Of a DNA stretch of 64,000 nt, positions 60,534 to 64,000 are shown piece by piece. The notes beneath the pieces are model-generated. The model was not told where the DNA came from. It did no database searches and worked only from the letters and a program-made list of their open reading frames with translations. How positions within the stretch are numbered: the stretch's first letter is position 1; every line of letters begins with the position of its first letter. The position numbers and the translations under genes were made by a program. Source of the DNA: Rhodoferax antarcticus ANT.BR (GTDB taxonomy: Bacteria > Pseudomonadota > Gammaproteobacteria > Burkholderiales > Burkholderiaceae_C); the NCBI RefSeq assembly GCF_001938565.1, contig NZ_MSYM01000011.1, positions 186,001 to 250,000 on the forward strand, in the 5' to 3' direction.

Positions 60534-60923
60534 CTATTTGGTGTGAAACACTTCAACACCCACGCCCGCGCAGTCTGGGTAAACGTCAGGCTTGCAACTG
60601 GACAGTCGCACTGCTTTAACTTGTGGGTGCGCCAGCAATGCAGCAGCGATGTCGTCACAAAGCGTTTCCTGCAAAACGACGGGGCCAGACCCCAGGCGTC
60701 GTCTGATGACATCGCGAACGAAGTCGTAGTCCACGACCTCGGTCAATTGGTCTGCTTTAGGTGTGGAGTATTCATAGGGCACAAACAAATCGACATTGAA
60801 GATCACGCGTTGAGGATGACTTTTTTCAAAGTCATGTGCACCGATCATGACCTCGACGACGTGGTCGCGCAAAAACAGCCTGCGGCAGGTCAGCGCCAGA
60901 TTGGCGAGTTCTATGGGATTCAT
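60534..60923 (-). CDS. FolB/FolX-like dihydroneopterin enzyme (copy 2)
   Basis: 129 residues. LFLRDHVVEVMIGAHDFEKS, QRVIFNVDLFVPYEYSTPKA, VVDYDFVRDVIRRRLGSGPV, VVLQETLCDDIAAALLAHPQ. Same fold as copy 1 but divergent. Could be an epimerase (FolX) or aldolase; not decided. Overlaps the SDR gene upstream by 4 bp (ATGA), so the two are co-translated. Confidence 0.8.
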   Translation of the reverse strand: MNPIELANLALTCRRLFLRDHVVEVMIGAHDFEKSHPQRVIFNVDLFVPYEYSTPKADQLTEVVDYDFVRDVIRRRLGSGPVVLQETLCDDIAAALLAHPQVKAVRLSSCKPDVYPDCAGVGVEVFHTK

Positions 60924-61705
60924 TGGCTATCTTTCAAAAGATCTTGGACCATGAACATCACGTCCCGCGGCAGTGGCACCAAATGCTGGCCGTTGTCCAC
61001 GGTAAGTGTTACCCCGGTAATGCACTGGTTATCGGCGAGAAACAGGCAACTTGCTGCTACCTGCGCCGGACTCGTGGGCCGGCGCATCAGGTTGATCCGA
61101 CTTGCCTTGTCAAAATTTTGTTGGGTTTGTGGCCCGCTTAAAAACATCAGACCGGGCGCGACGCCGCATACGCGGAGTTGGGGTGACAGCGCTTGAGCTT
61201 GCAGCGCAACCAGTCGCTCTAGGGCAAGTTTGGATGTCGTATAGGAAAAATAATCAGGATTTAGATTGAAGACTTTTTGATCTAGAACATGAATGATGCT
61301 TCGCCCGCCTGAAGTATCACTGCAGGGAATGCCTTGGGCCATCAAAGCAGAGAGGGCCATGGGTGCCAGCAGGTTGACTTCGAGTTGTTGGCGCGCTGCG
61401 TCGATGTCAAAGTCCCGGGCACTGTCAGGCTCAAAACTGGACGCGTTATTGACCAGACAGTACAGCGGTCCAGACTGCACCATGATGTGGTTCATCATTT
61501 GCCGACGCTGTGCATCATCGGCCAAATCGGCTTGAATGGTTCGAATAGAGAAGCCTTGCTGTTCCAACTCGTAGCGCAGTAGCTCGGCCGCGCTGGAGGA
61601 TCTCTGGTAGTGGCACCACACATCCCAGCCTGCTTTAGCAAAGCAGCGGCAGAGCATGCTGCCCAGCCTATGCGCACCGCCTGTGATTAAGACGCTTCTA
61701 GCCAT
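60920..61705 (-). CDS. SDR-family pteridine reductase-like protein (FolM-type, copy 2)
   Basis: 261 residues. Rossmann motif VLITGGAHRLGSMLCRCFAK, LVNNASSFEPDSARDFD (NNAS), DYFSYTTSKLALERLVALQA (YxxxK) and VAPGLMFLSGPQTQQNFDKA. FolM-type enzymes reduce dihydrofolate/dihydromonapterin. Paired with the second FolB-like gene, suggesting a pterin side pathway. Overlaps the preceding gene by 8 bp. Confidence 0.84.
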   Translation of the reverse strand: MARSVLITGGAHRLGSMLCRCFAKAGWDVWCHYQRSSSAAELLRYELEQQGFSIRTIQADLADDAQRRQMMNHIMVQSGPLYCLVNNASSFEPDSARDFDIDAARQQLEVNLLAPMALSALMAQGIPCSDTSGGRSIIHVLDQKVFNLNPDYFSYTTSKLALERLVALQAQALSPQLRVCGVAPGLMFLSGPQTQQNFDKASRINLMRRPTSPAQVAASCLFLADNQCITGVTLTVDNGQHLVPLPRDVMFMVQDLLKDSQ

Positions 61706-62051
61706 GTTGTGAGTTCGTGGCGACGCTTAGAAGCGCCCTGACAAAAAAGGCCAAGTCTTGAGCAAAATAAAGCCTATCACCCGGATTAAGCAAAAAATCA
61801 TCTCCAAGTAGTTTGATGAAAACGAACCCCAGATAACCAAGCCTGGCATCGGTGATGGGCGCCGCATTTTGAATGTAACCCTCTGCCAGAGCTCCCGCCA
61901 AGACGTGCTGATAGTTCTCTACACCTTGGAGGGATTGAGGCGTGGACTCGTCTCCAGGGACTGGAATCCAAATCACTACATTGGCCTTTTTGACGTTGAG
62001 TTCAACTTTGAACTGCAGCGTCACAGCCTTGCTGTCTCTGCCCCTGATCAT
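61698..62051 (-). CDS. hypothetical protein, 117 aa
   Basis: MIRGRDSKAVTLQFKVELNV, KKANVVIWIPVPGDESTPQS, ITDARLGYLGFVFIKLLGDD. No recognised family. It looks soluble and mixed alpha/beta. In its frame the DNA upstream stays open as CAIGHENTVG before the ATG, so it could be the displaced C-terminal part of the upstream protein. Base composition is less GC-rich than neighbours. Confidence 0.6.
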   Translation of the reverse strand: MIRGRDSKAVTLQFKVELNVKKANVVIWIPVPGDESTPQSLQGVENYQHVLAGALAEGYIQNAAPITDARLGYLGFVFIKLLGDDFLLNPGDRLYFAQDLAFFVRALLSVATNSQHG

Positions 62052-62473
62052 GCCAACGGTGTTCTCGTGGCCGATAGCACATAGTCTGCAATGCAGTCGC
62101 TCAACGTGGGCAGCACTTTTGGATTGTTGTAGCTCGTATCGCCCGAGGTGGAACCGAGATTTTGAAGAATTGCTTCAGGGATCTCTTTGGTTAGTACGAT
62201 TTTTGTCAATTCGGCGAGTTTTCGGGATCCGCCGTCACCGAAAACCAGGGCGACAACGATCAGACCAATGGGCAATCCAACTGTCAACATGGCAACAGCG
62301 GACGAAATGATCTCCAGTTTTGCGTTTAGCAACCCCCAAATCAGCATTCCCAATGCGCTGAAAAGTGTCAGTAGCATCACAACAGCAATCAATAACTTGG
62401 CCCAGCTGGGCAAGGTAAGCATCTTCAGCCAGCGGATTAGATCGCTGGATGCTTTCATCGATTCGTCGTTCAT
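62048..62473 (-). CDS. hypothetical two-helix membrane protein, 141 aa
   Basis: From the ATG at 62473 (MNDESMKASSDLIRWLKMLT). Two hydrophobic segments (LLIAVVMLLTLFSALGMLIW, ISSAVAMLTVGLPIGLIVVA), then a soluble tail SRKLAELTKIVLTKEIPEAI to LSDCIADYVLSATRTPLA. Family not recognised. Overlaps the next gene by 4 bp. Either two co-translated genes or one gene with a frameshift; see findings. Confidence 0.6.
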   Translation of the reverse strand: MNDESMKASSDLIRWLKMLTLPSWAKLLIAVVMLLTLFSALGMLIWGLLNAKLEIISSAVAMLTVGLPIGLIVVALVFGDGGSRKLAELTKIVLTKEIPEAILQNLGSTSGDTSYNNPKVLPTLSDCIADYVLSATRTPLA

Positions 62474-62537
62474 GGGTGGTTTTTTTGAACAACGAAAGCG
62501 AATGGTTTGACAACGGTTTTCATTTTGTTGGCAAGCG

Positions 62538-63335
62538 CTATTGTTGTGATGTCTCGTTTTGCGGGCGGACGTCAGTGGTGACCAGATGCTGACCGCCATC
62601 CACCAGAATGGTGGTGCCCGTGATTGATTTGTTGTTCAAGGCAAAGGCCACTGTCGCGGCCACATCAGTAGCAGTGGAGGCGTGCCCCAAAGGTGACAAT
62701 TTATTGACGGCATCAAACTTTTCCGGACTCAACATGTGGCTGGAAAGCGTCAAGCCGGGGGCCACGCCCACCACCCGCATGCGCGGTGCCAACTCAATGG
62801 CCAGCATGGTGTTGGCGGCCTCCAGTGCGGCCTTGGACAGCGTGTAACTCATGAAATCCGGATTTTGGTTCCACAGCTTCTGGTCCAGCAGGTTGACGAT
62901 GGTGCCCCGGCTGTCGGCACCTTGGGTTTGTAAGTGCTCAAACAAGGCACGGCTGAGCAAAATGGCTGCCCCCGCGTTGGAGCGCACGTGTTTTTCCAGC
63001 GCGGCAAAGGTGAAGGTGGCAGAGGTGTCGTGCTCAAAGGTGGAGGCGCTGTTGACCAGTGCATCGACATGGCCGAATTCTTCAATCACCGTGGGCAGCA
63101 ATTTGCGCACCGCGGTCTCATTGGCCAAATTAGCACGAAAAGCGGCGCTAGCCCCCGCCAGTCTTTTGCAGTCTGCTACCGTTTTTACTGCATCTTCAAC
63201 CGAATCGCGGTAGTGCACCGCAACCCGCCAGCCCTCTTTGGCAAGCAGCAGGGCGATCTCGCGGCCCAGGCGCTTGGCAGCACCGGTGATCAAAACCGTA
63301 GGTTGACGCGGAGTGGGGTTGGGATCGGTGGGCAT
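62538..63335 (-). CDS. SDR-family pteridine reductase-like protein (FolM-type, copy 1)
   Basis: 265 residues. VLITGAAKRLGREIALLLAK (glycine motif), LVNSASTFEHDTSATFTFA (the NSAS form), PDFMSYTLSKAALEAANTML (YxxxK), VAPGLTLSSHMLSPEKFDAV. In relatives an SDR of this type lies directly upstream of folB and ttcA and divergent from the MidA-type methyltransferase, so this is probably the original copy. 20 bp separates it from the divergent gene on the right. Confidence 0.87.
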   Translation of the reverse strand: MPTDPNPTPRQPTVLITGAAKRLGREIALLLAKEGWRVAVHYRDSVEDAVKTVADCKRLAGASAAFRANLANETAVRKLLPTVIEEFGHVDALVNSASTFEHDTSATFTFAALEKHVRSNAGAAILLSRALFEHLQTQGADSRGTIVNLLDQKLWNQNPDFMSYTLSKAALEAANTMLAIELAPRMRVVGVAPGLTLSSHMLSPEKFDAVNKLSPLGHASTATDVAATVAFALNNKSITGTTILVDGGQHLVTTDVRPQNETSQQ

Positions 63336-63355
63336 TCGGGGACAATCCGCAGGTT

Positions 63356-64000
63356 ATGACGACACCCCCAAGTTTAACGACGCTGCTTGCGCCGTGCATT
63401 GCCCAAAATATTCTTGCGGCGGGTGGCTGGCTTGGCTTTGATGCCTTCATGCACCAAGCGCTGTATGCGCCTGGCCTGGGCTACTACGCCCACGGCAGCA
63501 CCAAGTTCGGCACGCTGCCTTACACCGTGCAGGGCGGGGCGCGTGTGGCTGGCAGCGACTTTGTTACCGCACCCGAGATGACGCCGCTGTTTGGCTGGAC
63601 ACTGGCCAACCAGGTGGCACAGGCGCTGCAAGTGACTGGCACCAGCGCGGTCTGGGAGTTTGGCGCAGGCTCGGGCGCCTTGGCCCTGCAAGTGCTGCAG
63701 GCCCTGAAGGCACAGGGCGTGGTGCTATCAACTTACACCATCGTCGACATCTCGGAGAGCTTGCGCGCGCGCCAGCAGGCTACCTTGGCAGAGTTCGCTG
63801 AGCAAGTGCGCTGGGTGGACGCGCTGCCCAGCACCCTGCAAGGCGTGGTGCTGGGCAATGAGGTGCTGGACGCCATGCCTGTCAAGCTGCTGGCGCGCAG
63901 CAACGGCGTGTGGCATGAGCGTGGTGTGGCGCTGGGCGAGATGGGGCTGGATGGCGTGCCCACCTTTGTCTGGCAAGACCGCCCAACTGACTTGCGCCCG
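63356..64000 (+). CDS. MidA/NDUFAF7-type SAM-dependent methyltransferase (3' end outside window)
   Basis: Frame from ATG at 63356 to the right edge, 215 residues visible. AGGWLGFDAFMHQALYAPGL, GYYAHGSTKFG, SDFVTAPEMTPLFGWTLANQ and VWEFGAGSGALALQVLQAL (SAM glycine loop), then VVLGNEVLDAMPVKLL. This is COG1565; the mitochondrial homologue methylates complex I. Bacterial role unclear. Divergent from the SDR gene. Confidence 0.9.
   Translation, partial: MTTPPSLTTLLAPCIAQNILAAGGWLGFDAFMHQALYAPGLGYYAHGSTKFGTLPYTVQGGARVAGSDFVTAPEMTPLFGWTLANQVAQALQVTGTSAVWEFGAGSGALALQVLQALKAQGVVLSTYTIVDISESLRARQQATLAEFAEQVRWVDALPSTLQGVVLGNEVLDAMPVKLLARSNGVWHERGVALGEMGLDGVPTFVWQDRPTDLRP

Noticed and set aside
63130-63190. 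Possible further mini-repeat in the SDR gene (GGGGCTAGCGCC with TAGCAG)
   Set aside because: Only the ends resemble the family and the segment encodes a normal part of the SDR fold.
1-64000. tRNA, rRNA, insertion sequences, prophage or riboswitches
   Set aside because: No cloverleaf, rRNA core, transposase, phage structural gene or known aptamer was recognised by eye; a covariance-model scan would be needed to exclude small RNAs.

Overview
The window reads as GC-rich chromosomal DNA of a betaproteobacterium of the order Burkholderiales. Gene content and gene order fit Comamonadaceae best, with Rhodoferax or Polaromonas relatives most likely. This is inferred from the protein families and neighbourhoods: a stand-alone MetH methyltransferase half, thiL/pgpA/pncC, ybeY-phoH, priA next to hemE, a rhodoquinone-type RquA and an shp-dhc-cytochrome b cluster. 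No database search was run. About 57 intact or near-intact genes, three decayed gene relics and a dense set of small repeats were seen. No rRNA, tRNA, insertion sequence or prophage was recognised.

Layout. 0-5 kb: the end of a chemotaxis receptor, recQ, a Ca/Na antiporter, the homocysteine half of methionine synthase and a small basic protein ending at a strong terminator. 5-13 kb: fused isobutyryl-CoA mutase icmF and a TRAP transporter (dctP-dctQ-dctM). 13-16.5 kb: a persulfide dioxygenase-rhodanese fusion, coaX, and a 5-methylcytosine methyltransferase overlapping an HNH nuclease gene that is broken by one stop codon. 16.5-21.6 kb: an M20 amidohydrolase, a 1.1 kb gene-free repeat island (two long hairpins with a shared loop, then a 35-bp minisatellite), a molybdopterin oxidoreductase and an ArgO-type exporter. 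21.6-34.6 kb: an OB-fold protein, pncC, pgpA, a zinc-ribbon protein, thiL, a membrane 'site-specific recombinase', apaG, pldA, a PRC-barrel protein, a UvrD-type helicase and rquA. 34.6-46.7 kb: priA, hemE, a QseBC-like two-component system beside an shp-dhc-cytochrome b operon, a DsbD/ScsB-like reductase, ybeY and phoH. 46.7-53 kb: relics of another two-component system, a PAP2 phosphatase, ruvA, a PEP-CTERM protein with a sigma-54 promoter, a carbonic anhydrase-like protein and ruvB. 53-64 kb: thrH, a Uma2-type nuclease, a histidine phosphatase, a c-di-GMP operon (PAS-GGDEF-EAL plus HD-GYP), a lipoprotein, ttcA, two FolB and two FolM-like SDR genes around an unknown gene pair, and the start of a MidA-type methyltransferase.

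Working together. icmF and the TRAP system suggest growth on organic acids. The persulfide dioxygenase, thiol reductase, heme proteins, hemE and RquA suggest redox flexibility with low-oxygen respiration. Several DNA-repair and replication genes (recQ, uvrD-like, priA, ruvA, ruvB) are spread through the window.

The most unusual signal is a family of about 40-bp imperfectly palindromic mini-repeats, with roughly 16 copies in 64 kb. They lie between genes and, in frame, inside conserved genes (icmF, thiL, priA, dsbD). They also appear to supply parts of two signal peptides, one start region and several stop codons. I do not know a named family for it.
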